This document shows positions 1 to 7,443 of a DNA stretch of 16,979 nt, one piece after another. Positions within the stretch are counted from its first letter, which is position 1. Every line of letters begins with the position of its first letter. This DNA is from Mycolicibacterium porcinum (GTDB lineage: Bacteria; Actinomycetota; Actinomycetes; Mycobacteriales; Mycobacteriaceae), in assembly GCA_001942045.1 (NCBI GenBank), contig MSTD01000075.1:1-16979 (forward strand). The letters run 5' to 3'. The notes under the pieces were generated by a model that was given only the letters and a program-made list of their open reading frames with translations, had not been told where the DNA came from and ran no database searches. The position numbers were made by a program, and so were the translations under genes.

Positions 1-147
1 GCCCTCATCAACCAAGCCGCATAGCCCGATGTTGCGCTAACCACTTGACTTTGAGTCGCGATCGACAGCCCAGGTGTGGAAAACGACGCCGACGCAGGGG
101 CACGCCCAGGCCAAGCCCGAGCCAACCCCAGCCCCGGTGAACTTTCA

Positions 148-203
148 GTAACCACACCGCAACACGAAACACGGCTGAAACACGCGCGCCGCGTGGCTGA
201 AAC
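148..203 (+). promoter_or_regulatory. Candidate GlnR binding region upstream of the ammonium transporter
   Basis: GTAAC at 148-152 and GCAAC at 159-163 are separated by six bases, matching 9 of 10 fixed positions of the actinobacterial GlnR pattern gTnAC-n6-GaAAC. GAAAC then occurs at 166-170, 177-181 and 199-203, spaced 11 and 22 bases apart, which keeps them on one face of the helix. The last two sit in a short direct repeat (GGCTGAAAC plus a CGCG-rich run, 173-190 and 195-210). GlnR activates ammonium transporter genes in mycobacteria, and the region lies 40-95 bases before the start codon, so the placement makes sense. The GlnR assignment is an inference. Confidence 0.45.
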
Positions 204-242
204 GCGCGCCCGACATTCTCGTCGAGACCAAAGGAGCTCGAC

Positions 243-1586
243 GTGCCCGAAATCGATCCGGCCGCCACAGCCTGGCTGCTCGCCAGTACCGCGCTGGTCC
301 TGCTGATGACCCCCGGCCTCGCCATCTTCTACGGCGGCATGGTCCGCACCACCGGCGTGCTCAACATGATCATGATGAGCTTCATCTCGATCCCGCTCGT
401 CACGGTGGCCTGGCTGCTGGTCGGCTACACCCTGGCGTTCTCGGATGACGCCGGCGGCGGTCTGATCGGCGGCCTGCAGCACTTCGGGATGCTCGGCATC
501 ACGCCCAGCACCGCCCACGGCGCAGTGCCCGAGCTGTTGTTCGCCACGTTCCAGCTGACCTTCGCGATCATCACTGCGGCCCTGGTCAGCGGCGCCATCG
601 CGGACCGGGCCAAGTTCGCCGCGTGGATGCTGTTCGTACCGCTCTGGGCCGTCGCGGTGTACGCCGTCGTCGCGCACTGGGTCTGGGGTCCGGGCGGCTG
701 GCTGGCCGGCCTGGGCGTGCTCGACTACGCCGGCGGCCTCGTCGTCGAAATCGTGTCCGGGTCGTCGGCCCTGGCGCTGGCCCTGGTGCTCGGGCCGCGC
801 ATCGGCTTCAAACAGGACGCGATGCGCCCGCACAACCTGCCCTTCGTGCTCCTCGGCGTCGGCCTGCTCTGGTTCGGCTGGTTCGGCTTCAACGCGGGCT
901 CGGCGCTCGCCGCCAACGGCACCGCCGCCGCGATCTTCCTCAACACCCTGGTCGCCGGCTGCCTGGGCATGCTGGGCTGGCTGACCGTCGAGCAGGTCCG
1001 CGACGGCAAGCCGACCACTTTCGGCGCGGCCTCCGGCGTGGTCGCCGGTCTGGTCGCGATCACCCCGTCCTGCGGCACGGTCAACACCCTCGGTGCGGTC
1101 GTGGTGGGCCTCGCCGCCGGTGTGGTCTGTTCCTTTGCGATCGGCCTGAAGTTCCGGTTCGGGTACGACGACTCGTTGGACGTGGTGGGGGTGCACTTCG
1201 TCGGCGGCGTGGTCGGCGTGCTGCTGATCGGGTTCCTGGCCACCGAGGTGATGACCGCGGGCCCGCAAGGCCTCTTCTATGGCGGCGGGCTGACCCAGCT
1301 GGGTAAGCAGCTGCTGGGCGCGGTCGTCGTGGCGGCCTACGCCTTCACTGTGTCGTACGGGCTCGCCAAGCTGATCGACCGGTTCATGGGCTTCCGGGTC
1401 AGCCCGGAGGACGAGACCACCGGCGTCGACTTCACCCAGCATGCTGAGTCGGCGTACGCCGAGGGCGTGCACGGGCACCTGCCGCAGCGCCGGCCGGGAT
1501 TGTTCGGCGGCACGTTGGGTCAGCTGGGCCAGTTCGGAGACCGAGATCAACGCCCAGATCCGGCCGAAGAAGACAGCGCGGGATGA
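243..1586 (+). CDS. amt: Ammonium transporter (Amt/Mep/Rh family) with Glu at the first twin-His position
   Basis: This 447-residue inner-membrane channel moves ammonium into the cell. Its length and about eleven hydrophobic segments fit the Amt family. Visible family signatures are the FYGGMVR segment (29-35), FQLTFA with the gate Phe (103-108), the LDYAGG stretch with the conserved Asp161, WFGFNAGSA (213-221), the second pore histidine His318 in GVHFVGG, and a C-terminal ETTGVDFTQHAESAY regulatory tail. The position normally holding the first pore histidine (VVH) is Glu169 in GLVVEIVSG, as in fungal Mep1/Mep3-type transporters. The GTG start is supported by AAGGAG at 231-236, six bases upstream. 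No glnK/glnD partners follow, so this is a stand-alone copy rather than the amt-glnK-glnD operon type. GlnR-like sites lie upstream. The family call is secure; the effect of Glu169 is inferred. Confidence 0.95.
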   Translation: MPEIDPAATAWLLASTALVLLMTPGLAIFYGGMVRTTGVLNMIMMSFISIPLVTVAWLLVGYTLAFSDDAGGGLIGGLQHFGMLGITPSTAHGAVPELLFATFQLTFAIITAALVSGAIADRAKFAAWMLFVPLWAVAVYAVVAHWVWGPGGWLAGLGVLDYAGGLVVEIVSGSSALALALVLGPRIGFKQDAMRPHNLPFVLLGVGLLWFGWFGFNAGSALAANGTAAAIFLNTLVAGCLGMLGWLTVEQVRDGKPTTFGAASGVVAGLVAITPSCGTVNTLGAVVVGLAAGVVCSFAIGLKFRFGYDDSLDVVGVHFVGGVVGVLLIGFLATEVMTAGPQGLFYGGGLTQLGKQLLGAVVVAAYAFTVSYGLAKLIDRFMGFRVSPEDETTGVDFTQHAESAYAEGVHGHLPQRRPGLFGGTLGQLGQFGDRDQRPDPAEEDSAG

Positions 1587-1698
1587 ACCGGGCGGCGCTC
1601 TTTGTCGTAATGCCGAGTAGGGTCTAACTAACCGGCGCCGGCGCGCAGCATGCCGTCGCGGTCCGACCTGAATCTGGGCGCTGTAGCTAATGAGCGCA

Positions 1699-1724
1699 GG
1701 TGTAACGAACGAGCTGGTTACACC
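1699..1724. promoter_or_regulatory. Perfect inverted repeat (possible operator) in the amt / Hsp70-like intergenic region
   Basis: GGTGTAAC at 1699-1706 and GTTACACC at 1717-1724 are perfect 8-base arms around a 10-base spacer. They lie about 85 bases before the GTG of the Hsp70-like gene. The 21-base arm-centre offset would place both half-sites on one DNA face for a dimeric regulator. A second, shorter repeat overlaps just upstream: GCGCT at 1678-1682 and AGCGC at 1693-1697. The rest of 1587-1807 holds a CCGGCGCCGG palindrome at 1632-1641 and no ORF I would accept. The regulator is unknown; an RNA hairpin is the alternative. Confidence 0.4.
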
Positions 1725-1807
1725 GAAAAAGGTTCTAGTTGTCGGTTCGTGCGGAATGTGTGCGCAATGGCGACAAGTGCAGTGCAGCAAACACATTGGA
1801 GGGCTCG

Positions 1808-3433
1808 GTGGACATCGTATTGGGTGTGGCGATGGCACCTACAACGGTCCGCATGGTGCTGGTCGAGGGGGAGAAAGCCGACGGAGTTACCGTCGATCAC
1901 GACGTCTTCGACGTCACCGCCGGTGAAGATTCGGCAACCACCACGGCGGCCGATCAGGTGGTCGCTGCCATCCTCGGAACGCAGGAGAGTGCGACCTCCG
2001 GCGGGCACCATCTGAAGTCGATCGGTGTCACCTGGACCGACCATTCCGACGCCGCCGCGCTGCGCGACACGCTGACCGCGCACGGCATCGACGACGTCAT
2101 GCTGGTCTCCGAAAGTCACGCCGCCGCTGCACTGGCCCAGGCCGTCGGCCGCGCCGTCGGTTACGACACCACGGCGCTGCTGTTCATCGATCGCGACGCC
2201 GCGACGCTCTCGGTGGTCAAGACCGACGACGGTTCGGTGGTCAAGGTCCTGAGTCGTTCGCTGCACAGTGCCGACGCCATGGCCGTGCTCACCGATATGG
2301 CCGCCGCGGTCGACGCCGCCGAATCCGCGCCGGACGGCATGTTCGTGCTCGGTGCCGGCGTCGACGTCGCCTCGGTCAAGGCGCATCTGGAACCTTTGGT
2401 GTCGCTTCCGGTCAGTGCCCCGGATGAGCCCGAGATGGCCCTGGCTCGCGGCGCCGCGCTCGCGTCCGCCAATGCTCCGGCATTCGAGGCCACCACGGTC
2501 GGTCTGGCCTATTCGCAAGATCCCGACGGGACCACCGCGGGCAGTGCCTATGCGTTGGCCGGGCTGGCCACCGAGATGGCTCCCGTCGGAGCCGATCCCA
2601 TCGACGGTGTGGACCTCGTCGCCGACGAGATGCCGCTGGACGAGGAACGCAAACCTTTCCTCCTGGTGGGTTCCGCGCTGACGTCGGTGTTCGTGGTTGG
2701 CGTTGTGGCGCTGGTTATTTCACTTGCGGTGAGTATCCGGCCGACGGTCGATCAGCGCCCCGCCCCGGCGCAGGGCGCGGTGGCGCCGAGCGCCCCGGCC
2801 AAGCTGCCTGCGGCCGCACCGGTACCGGAAGCCCAGCCCGCGCAGCCGGCGGCCCCGCCACCGGCTCCGCCGCCAGAGACCATCAAGGCCCCGATCCCGG
2901 TGGTCCAGGAAGCGCCCGCGCCGCAGGCACCGCCGCGCACGGTCTACGTCGAGCAGCCAGCCGCGGACCCGCCGCCCGCGCCTGAGGCACCCGCTCCGGC
3001 ACCCGCACCCGAGGCTCCGCCGCCCGCGCCGGTCCCCGTCGCACCGCCGCCGGCCCCGATCTACAACCCGCCGGCGCCCTACATCCCGCCGCTGGTCGTG
3101 CTGCCGCCCGCACCACGGCTGCCGAACATCTTCCGGCCGCCGTGGGATCCGCCGCAGCGTCACCAGCCATGGGATCCGCCGTCGCGCCACCAACCCGAAA
3201 CTCCGCAGTGGCCGGGTTCAGGCTCGGATGACTGGGAGCCTCCGAGCTCGGGCTGGAACCCGGGCCGGGGATCCGGTGACTGGAACCCTGGGCGGTCCGG
3301 TGGCTCCGGCTCCGGTGACTGGAACCCGGGTGGTTCGGGTTCCGGCGATTGGAACCCTGGGCGGTCGGGCGGATCGCGCAGTGGCGGTGACGGCGGCGGC
3401 CTGTGGCCCTTCCCGTCATTCGGCGGCCACTAG
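1808..3433 (+). CDS. Hsp70/actin-fold-like membrane protein with Pro-rich and Gly/Trp-repeat tail (Rv0312-like)
   Basis: This 541-residue protein resembles the mycobacterial Rv0312 family, of unknown function. Residues 1-265 look like a degenerate Hsp70/actin-type ATPase fold: an N-terminal VDIVLGVAMAPTTVRMVLVEG strand pair, a middle segment with SESHAAAALAQAVG, and a late DEPEMALARGAALASA segment like those of Hsp70-like proteins. One hydrophobic helix (about 284-309) follows, then a Pro/Ala-rich stretch (about 317-460) and a Gly/Ser tail with SGDWNPG repeats. The likely topology is a cytoplasmic head with an external tail reaching into the envelope. I prefer the GTG at 1808 over the in-frame ATG 23 codons earlier because GGAGGG (1798-1803) sits just before it and family homology begins here. 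Classical nucleotide-binding motifs are weak, so it may not be an active ATPase. A link to envelope sensing is inference. Confidence 0.75.
   Translation: MDIVLGVAMAPTTVRMVLVEGEKADGVTVDHDVFDVTAGEDSATTTAADQVVAAILGTQESATSGGHHLKSIGVTWTDHSDAAALRDTLTAHGIDDVMLVSESHAAAALAQAVGRAVGYDTTALLFIDRDAATLSVVKTDDGSVVKVLSRSLHSADAMAVLTDMAAAVDAAESAPDGMFVLGAGVDVASVKAHLEPLVSLPVSAPDEPEMALARGAALASANAPAFEATTVGLAYSQDPDGTTAGSAYALAGLATEMAPVGADPIDGVDLVADEMPLDEERKPFLLVGSALTSVFVVGVVALVISLAVSIRPTVDQRPAPAQGAVAPSAPAKLPAAAPVPEAQPAQPAAPPPAPPPETIKAPIPVVQEAPAPQAPPRTVYVEQPAADPPPAPEAPAPAPAPEAPPPAPVPVAPPPAPIYNPPAPYIPPLVVLPPAPRLPNIFRPPWDPPQRHQPWDPPSRHQPETPQWPGSGSDDWEPPSSGWNPGRGSGDWNPGRSGGSGSGDWNPGGSGSGDWNPGRSGGSRSGGDGGGLWPFPSFGGH
3220..3372 (+). 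repeat. SGDWNPG tail repeats in the Hsp70-like protein
   Basis: The coding DNA repeats the pattern for SGDWNPG(R/G)(S/G)G, with three clear copies and one diverged SGWNPGRG copy, preceded by SDDWEPP. The codons are very similar between copies (GACTGGAACCC or GATTGGAACCC), indicating fairly recent tandem expansion. Copy number is likely to vary among strains. Confidence 0.7.
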
Positions 3434-3520
3434 GCCTGCGCGACCAACCGTTACCTGACGTTGGCCTGCCGCTCAGTGTCACGTAGCAGCTAGCTCATTA
3501 TCGCGGCCTATCCAGGCAGT

Positions 3521-4852
3521 ATGCGATGCACCGTTTTCGGTACCGGCTATCTGGGCGCGACACATGCCGCAGGCATGGCCGAGCTCGGCCACGAGGTGAT
3601 CGGGGTCGACATCGACCCGGGCAAGGTGGCCAAACTCGCCGCCGGTGACATCCCGTTCTACGAACCGGGCCTGCGGAAGGTGCTGAACGACAACCTGTCT
3701 GCCGGCCGGCTGCGGTTCACCACCGATTACGACGAGGCGGCCGATTTCGCCGACGTGCACTTCCTCGGCGTCGGCACCCCGCAGAAGAAGGGCGATTACA
3801 GCGCCGATCTGCGCCACGTGCACGCCGTCATCGACACCCTGGTGCCTCGGCTGCGCCGGTCGGCGGTGATCGTCGGTAAGTCCACCGTCCCGGTCGGGAC
3901 CGCGGCGGACCTGGCCGAGCGGGCCCGGGGCCTGGCACCGGTGGACGTGGATGTCGAGGTGGCCTGGAACCCGGAGTTCCTCCGCGAAGGGTATGCCGTG
4001 CACGACACGCTGCACCCCGATCGCATTGTGGTTGGTGTGCAGCGTGATTCAGTCCGCGGTGAGGCGGCTGTGCGCGAGCTCTACGCGCCGCTGATCGCCG
4101 ACGGGGTGCCGTTCCTGGTCACCGACCTGGAGACCGCCGAGCTGGTCAAGGTTTCGGCCAACGCGTTCCTGGCCACCAAGATCTCGTTCATCAACGCGAT
4201 CTCCGAGGTGTGCGAAGCCGTCGGAGCCGACGTGACCCTGCTGGCCGACGCGCTGGGCTACGACCCGCGAATCGGCCGGCGATTCCTCAACGCGGGCCTG
4301 GGCTTCGGCGGTGGTTGCCTGCCCAAGGACATCCGGGCATTCATGGCCAGGGCCGGCGAGCTCGGCGCCAACCACGCGCTGACCTTCCTGCGCGAGGTCG
4401 ACAGCATCAACATGCGGCGCCGCACCGCCATGGTGGAGCTGACCACCCGGGCCTGCGGCGGATCCCTGCTGGGCGCCAACATCGCGGTGCTGGGCGCGGC
4501 CTTCAAACCCGAATCCGACGACGTGCGCGATTCACCCGCCCTCAACGTCGCCGGCATGCTGCAGCTCAACGGTGCCGCGGTCAACGTGTACGACCCCAAG
4601 GCCATGGACAACTCACAGCGGGTGTTCCCCACGCTGAACTACTCCACCTCCGTCGTCGAAGCCTGCGACCGGGCTGACGCGGTGCTGGTACTCACCGAGT
4701 GGGCCGAGTTCGTCGACCTGGACCCGGCCGAGCTGGCGGACATGGTGCGCGTCAAAGTCGTTGTGGACGGCCGCAATTGCCTGGACGCGCAGCGGTGGCG
4801 GGACGCGGGATGGCGCGTGTACGCGTTGGGGCGACCGGTCGCCACTGTTTGA
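3521..4852 (+). CDS. udgA: UDP-glucose 6-dehydrogenase
   Basis: The enzyme oxidises UDP-glucose to UDP-glucuronate with two NAD+, in the cytoplasm, supplying precursors for envelope polysaccharides or glycolipids. The 443-residue length equals that of M. tuberculosis UdgA (Rv0322) as I recall it. Residues 7-12 (GTGYLG) form the Rossmann NAD-binding turn, followed by the acidic end of strand two (VDID, 29-32). The catalytic cysteine is Cys266 in GFGGGCLPKD, with Asp270 four residues on. The helix ELVKVSANAFLATKISFINA carries Lys210, Asn214 and Lys220. A C-terminal UDP-binding Rossmann domain begins near residue 315 (GANIAVLGAAFKPESDDVRDSP). The ATG at 3521 gives the expected family N-terminus MRCTVFGTGYLG. 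TATCCA ends exactly 6 bases before it, an imperfect -10 at leaderless spacing. GDP-mannose dehydrogenase is the only close alternative family. Confidence 0.93.
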   Translation: MRCTVFGTGYLGATHAAGMAELGHEVIGVDIDPGKVAKLAAGDIPFYEPGLRKVLNDNLSAGRLRFTTDYDEAADFADVHFLGVGTPQKKGDYSADLRHVHAVIDTLVPRLRRSAVIVGKSTVPVGTAADLAERARGLAPVDVDVEVAWNPEFLREGYAVHDTLHPDRIVVGVQRDSVRGEAAVRELYAPLIADGVPFLVTDLETAELVKVSANAFLATKISFINAISEVCEAVGADVTLLADALGYDPRIGRRFLNAGLGFGGGCLPKDIRAFMARAGELGANHALTFLREVDSINMRRRTAMVELTTRACGGSLLGANIAVLGAAFKPESDDVRDSPALNVAGMLQLNGAAVNVYDPKAMDNSQRVFPTLNYSTSVVEACDRADAVLVLTEWAEFVDLDPAELADMVRVKVVVDGRNCLDAQRWRDAGWRVYALGRPVATV

Positions 4853-4855
4853 CGC

Positions 4856-4884
4856 TTGTAGAACAATTTCTGCGGTCGTAGGCT
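4856..4884 (+). promoter_or_regulatory. Candidate leaderless promoter of the P450 gene
   Basis: TTGTAG (4856-4861), a 17-base spacer and TAGGCT (4879-4884) form a mycobacterial-type -35/-10 pair. TAGGCT fits TANNNT and ends 6 bases before the ATG at 4891, which puts the expected transcription start on the A of the start codon. There is no convincing Shine-Dalgarno sequence in the 38-base gap after udgA, which fits a leaderless mRNA. Confidence 0.5.
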
Positions 4885-4890
4885 CGGGCC

Positions 4891-6204
4891 ATGCGGGAAC
4901 GAATCCGGTGGATGGCCCTGCACGGGGTGGTTCGAGGTATCTCGGCGTACGGGATGCGTCATGGGGATCCGCAGGCTCGGCTGATCGCCGACCCGGCGGT
5001 GCGTGCCGACCCGGCGCCCTTCGCCGATGAGATGCGCCGTCGCGGACCGATTGTGCGCGGCCGTGCGCTCCTGATGACGTTCGACCACGACGTCGCCACC
5101 GACCTGCTGCGTTCCGACGACTTCCGGGTGTCGCGGCTCGGCGGGAACCTGCCCCGTCCGCTGCGGTGGGTGGCTGACAAGACCGATACCGGCGGGCTGC
5201 ACCCCCTGATGCCGCCGTCGTTGCTCGCGACGGAACCACCTGATCACACCCGCTACCGCAAGCTGGTGTCCTCGGTGTTCACCACCCGCGCGGTATCCCG
5301 GCTGCGTGAACGGGTCCAGGACACCGCCGACGAGCTGCTCGACTCGATGGACGGCGGCGGAGTGGTCGACATCGTCGACACCTACTGCGCGCAGCTGCCC
5401 GTCGCGGTGATCAGCGACATCCTCGGGGTGCCCGACGCGGACCGGCAACAGATCCTGCGCTTCGGTGAGCTCGGCGCGCCCAGCCTGGACATCGGGCTGA
5501 CCTGGCGGCAGTACCAGGAGGTGAACTCCGGCATCCACGGGTTCGAGACCTGGCTGACCGATCACCTACGCCAACTGCGCCGCAACCCCGGCGAGGACCT
5601 GCTCAGCCAGATCATCCAGGCCTCCGAGGCCGGAGCCGCCGGGGAACCGCTCAATGAATCGGAACTGCGGGCACTGGCCGGGCTCGTGCTGGCGGCGGGT
5701 TTCGAGACCACGGTCAACCTGCTGGGCAACGGCATTCGCATGCTGCTGGATCACCCTGAACACCTGCAGACGCTGGCGGCGCGGCCCGAGCTGTGGCCGA
5801 ACACAGTCGAGGAGATCCTGCGCCTGGACTCGCCGGTGCTGATGAGCGCGCGGGTTGCCCTCCGCGACACCGAAGTGGCCGGAACCCCGGTCCAGGCCGG
5901 GGAACTCGTCATCATCCATCTGGCCGGAGCCAACCGCGACCCCGCGGTGTTCACCGACCCGCACCGCTTCGACATCGAACGCGACAACGCCGGCCGGCAC
6001 CTGTCCTTCTCCGGCGGCCGGCACTTCTGCCTGGGCGCAGCCCTCGCCCGAGCGGAAGGCCAGGTCGGTCTGCAGACTTTCTTCGAACGGTTCCCCGATG
6101 CGCGGGCAGCGGGCGTTGGCAGCCGCCGTGAGACCCGAATCCTGCGGGGTTGGTCGACTCTGCCGATCGCGCTCGGGAAGGCACGCACAGCGGTAAGTTC
6201 GTGA
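4891..6204 (+). CDS. cyp140: Cytochrome P450, CYP140 family
   Basis: This 437-residue haem monooxygenase resembles M. tuberculosis CYP140A1 (Rv1880c) from end to end as I recall that sequence, including the N-terminal HGVVRGI, the SLLATEPPDHTRYRKLVS segment and the C-terminal RILRGWSTLP. The P450 hallmarks are all present: the I-helix oxygen-activation motif AGFETT (269-274), the K-helix ExxR (Glu308 to Arg311), and the haem loop FSGGRHFCLG with the thiolate ligand Cys380. It is soluble, as bacterial P450s normally are. The physiological substrate of CYP140 is not something I can state, and no ferredoxin or reductase gene is adjacent. The next gene starts one base after the stop codon, and its putative -10 lies within the last codons here. 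Its position after udgA differs from the M. tuberculosis location as I recall it, implying rearrangement. Confidence 0.93.
   Translation: MRERIRWMALHGVVRGISAYGMRHGDPQARLIADPAVRADPAPFADEMRRRGPIVRGRALLMTFDHDVATDLLRSDDFRVSRLGGNLPRPLRWVADKTDTGGLHPLMPPSLLATEPPDHTRYRKLVSSVFTTRAVSRLRERVQDTADELLDSMDGGGVVDIVDTYCAQLPVAVISDILGVPDADRQQILRFGELGAPSLDIGLTWRQYQEVNSGIHGFETWLTDHLRQLRRNPGEDLLSQIIQASEAGAAGEPLNESELRALAGLVLAAGFETTVNLLGNGIRMLLDHPEHLQTLAARPELWPNTVEEILRLDSPVLMSARVALRDTEVAGTPVQAGELVIIHLAGANRDPAVFTDPHRFDIERDNAGRHLSFSGGRHFCLGAALARAEGQVGLQTFFERFPDARAAGVGSRRETRILRGWSTLPIALGKARTAVSS
6194..6199 (+). promoter_or_regulatory. Candidate -10 (leaderless) for the mycothiol-dependent isomerase-fold gene
   Basis: TAAGTT fits TANNNT and ends 6 bases before the GTG at 6206, the exact spacing for transcription to begin on the start codon. 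It lies inside the last codons of the P450 gene. No recognisable -35 or Shine-Dalgarno sequence is present. Translational coupling to the P450 stop codon is the alternative. Confidence 0.4.
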
Positions 6205-6205
6205 C

Positions 6206-6958
6206 GTGGACTTCCGAGCTGCTCTGCTCGACCAGACCCGGACCTTCGGGGAGCTGATCGCCTCCAGCGATCCTGAGACGCCGGTGCCGACGTGCCCGGA
6301 GTGGACGCTCAAGCAACTGTTCCGCCATGTCGGACGCGGAAACCGTTGGGCGGCACAGATTATCTCCGAGCGCCGGGTGTCGCCCCTGGACCCCCGCGAG
6401 GTCCACGAGGGCAAACCGCCCGATGATCTCGCCGCCGCGATCGAATGGCTCAACGCCGGTGCGGCACAGATCCTCAAGGCCGTCGACCAGGTTGGCACCG
6501 ACACCCGGGTGTGGACGTTCCTGGGCCCCAAACCCGGGGGTTGGTGGATCCGCCGACGCGTGCACGAGGTGGCGGTACACCACGCCGACGCCGCGCTGGC
6601 CCTGGGAACCACGTTCGACATGCCGGCCGAACTCGCCGCCGACGCGGTCAGTGAATGGTTGGACATCTCCACCGGCATGGCCAAGAAGCGGCACGGCGAA
6701 CCGCTCGCGTTGAACACCAGCATCCACCTGCACGCCACCGACGAGGGGCTGGGCCCGACGGGGGAGTGGACGGTCGAGCACGACGAGGACGGGCTCGGGT
6801 GGTCACACAGCCACGGCAAGGGCACCGTTGCGCTGCGTGGGCCGGCCAACGACCTGCTGCTGGCCATCACCCGTCGGCGCACTGCGGCCGACCTCGGGCT
6901 CGAAGTGTTCGGCGACACCGCAACCTGGGACACCTGGCTCGACCGCACACCGTTCTGA
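6206..6958 (+). CDS. Maleylpyruvate isomerase family, mycothiol-dependent (DinB-fold) protein
   Basis: This 250-residue cytoplasmic protein belongs to the actinobacterial family around mycothiol-dependent maleylpyruvate isomerase (N-terminal DinB-like four-helix bundle plus a small C-terminal domain). Visible hallmarks are the VPTCPEWTLKQLFRHVG motif with His41 and the RRVHEVAVHHADA motif with Glu121 and His125, matching the His/Glu/His metal triad of the family. GTG at 6206 starts one base after the P450 stop and yields the full domain; no Shine-Dalgarno sequence is evident. Most members have unknown substrates: mycothiol S-transfer, isomerisation or detoxification are all possible. The tight link to a P450 suggests it handles an oxidised product of that enzyme or a shared stress, but this is inference. 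Confidence 0.85.
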   Translation: MDFRAALLDQTRTFGELIASSDPETPVPTCPEWTLKQLFRHVGRGNRWAAQIISERRVSPLDPREVHEGKPPDDLAAAIEWLNAGAAQILKAVDQVGTDTRVWTFLGPKPGGWWIRRRVHEVAVHHADAALALGTTFDMPAELAADAVSEWLDISTGMAKKRHGEPLALNTSIHLHATDEGLGPTGEWTVEHDEDGLGWSHSHGKGTVALRGPANDLLLAITRRRTAADLGLEVFGDTATWDTWLDRTPF

Positions 6959-6964
6959 GTGGCG

Positions 6965-6970
6965 TACGTT
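6965..6970 (+). promoter_or_regulatory. Candidate -10 (leaderless) for the NTF2-like gene
   Basis: TACGTT fits TANNNT and ends 6 bases before the ATG at 6977. This spacing favours ATG 6977 over the in-frame GTG at 6959 that abuts the previous stop codon. No clear -35 is seen. Confidence 0.4.
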
Positions 6971-6976
6971 TCGTTC

Positions 6977-7345
6977 ATGACCACTTCCGAGATCGCCACG
7001 GTTCTGGCTTGGCATGACGCGCTGAACGACAAGGACATCGACACCCTGATCGCACTGTCCAGCGATGACATCGAGGTCGGGGACGCCGCCGGGGCTGCTC
7101 AGGGCCATGCCGCGCTGCGGGACTGGGCGGCGTCTGCCGGCGATACCGTGACGCCGGGGCGGATGTTCGTGCACGACGGCGTGGTCGTCGTCGAACAGAC
7201 CGTCCGGGCCGCGGACGGCGCGGCGCATGCCGGAGCCGCTGCCTTCCGTGTCGTGCATGACCACGTCACCTCGGTGTTCCGCCACGACACCCTGGCGGCC
7301 GCGCTCGCCGCCACCGAACTCACCGAGAAGGACCTCGTCGGCTGA
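6977..7345 (+). CDS. NTF2/SnoaL-like small protein
   Basis: This 122-residue protein has the pattern of the NTF2/SnoaL cone fold: an N-terminal helix (EIATVLAWHDALNDKDIDTLIALSSDDIEV), a GHAALRDWA helix, then alternating strands (RMFVHDGVVVVEQTV, HAGAAAFRVVHDHVTSVFRHDT). The fold serves many small isomerases, hydrolases and binding proteins, so no reaction can be assigned. I chose the ATG at 6977, the seventh codon of the longer frame, because a TANNNT element ends 6 bases upstream and the family N-terminus fits. It follows the isomerase-fold gene by 18 bases on the same strand, making a three-gene cluster with the P450, and may act on the same metabolite. Confidence 0.8.
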   Translation: MTTSEIATVLAWHDALNDKDIDTLIALSSDDIEVGDAAGAAQGHAALRDWAASAGDTVTPGRMFVHDGVVVVEQTVRAADGAAHAGAAAFRVVHDHVTSVFRHDTLAAALAATELTEKDLVG

Positions 7346-7356
7346 TGCCCCTTGCA

Positions 7357-7376
7357 GCGCACATGTTTTAGTGCGC
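7357..7376 (+). terminator. Weak candidate terminator hairpin after the NTF2-like gene
   Basis: GCGCAC (7357-7362) and GTGCGC (7371-7376) form a 6-bp stem around an 8-base T-rich loop, 11 bases after the stop codon. There is no U-tract after it, as is common for mycobacterial terminators, so the call rests on the stem and its position alone. Confidence 0.35.
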
Positions 7377-7443
7377 GGGCTCATGCGCGCGGAGTAGCGT
7401 CAGGCCATGGAGTAGATCGACAACTCTAGAAGGAACGGCCATC

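Noticed and set aside
45..50. TTGACT resembling a -35 element ahead of amt
   Set aside because: No TANNNT at 16-19 bases downstream, so no promoter is called.
8..325. Minus-strand 105-codon frame at the window start
   Set aside because: It overlaps the ammonium transporter start and has no family features; the region is better explained as a promoter.
1739..1807. 23-codon upstream extension of the Hsp70-like protein
   Set aside because: GGAGGG lies directly before the GTG at 1808 and the extension has no hydrophobic or family-like character.
5566..7071. A 501-codon minus-strand frame across the P450 and isomerase-fold genes
   Set aside because: It spans two well-supported plus-strand genes and their junction and shows no recognisable domain.
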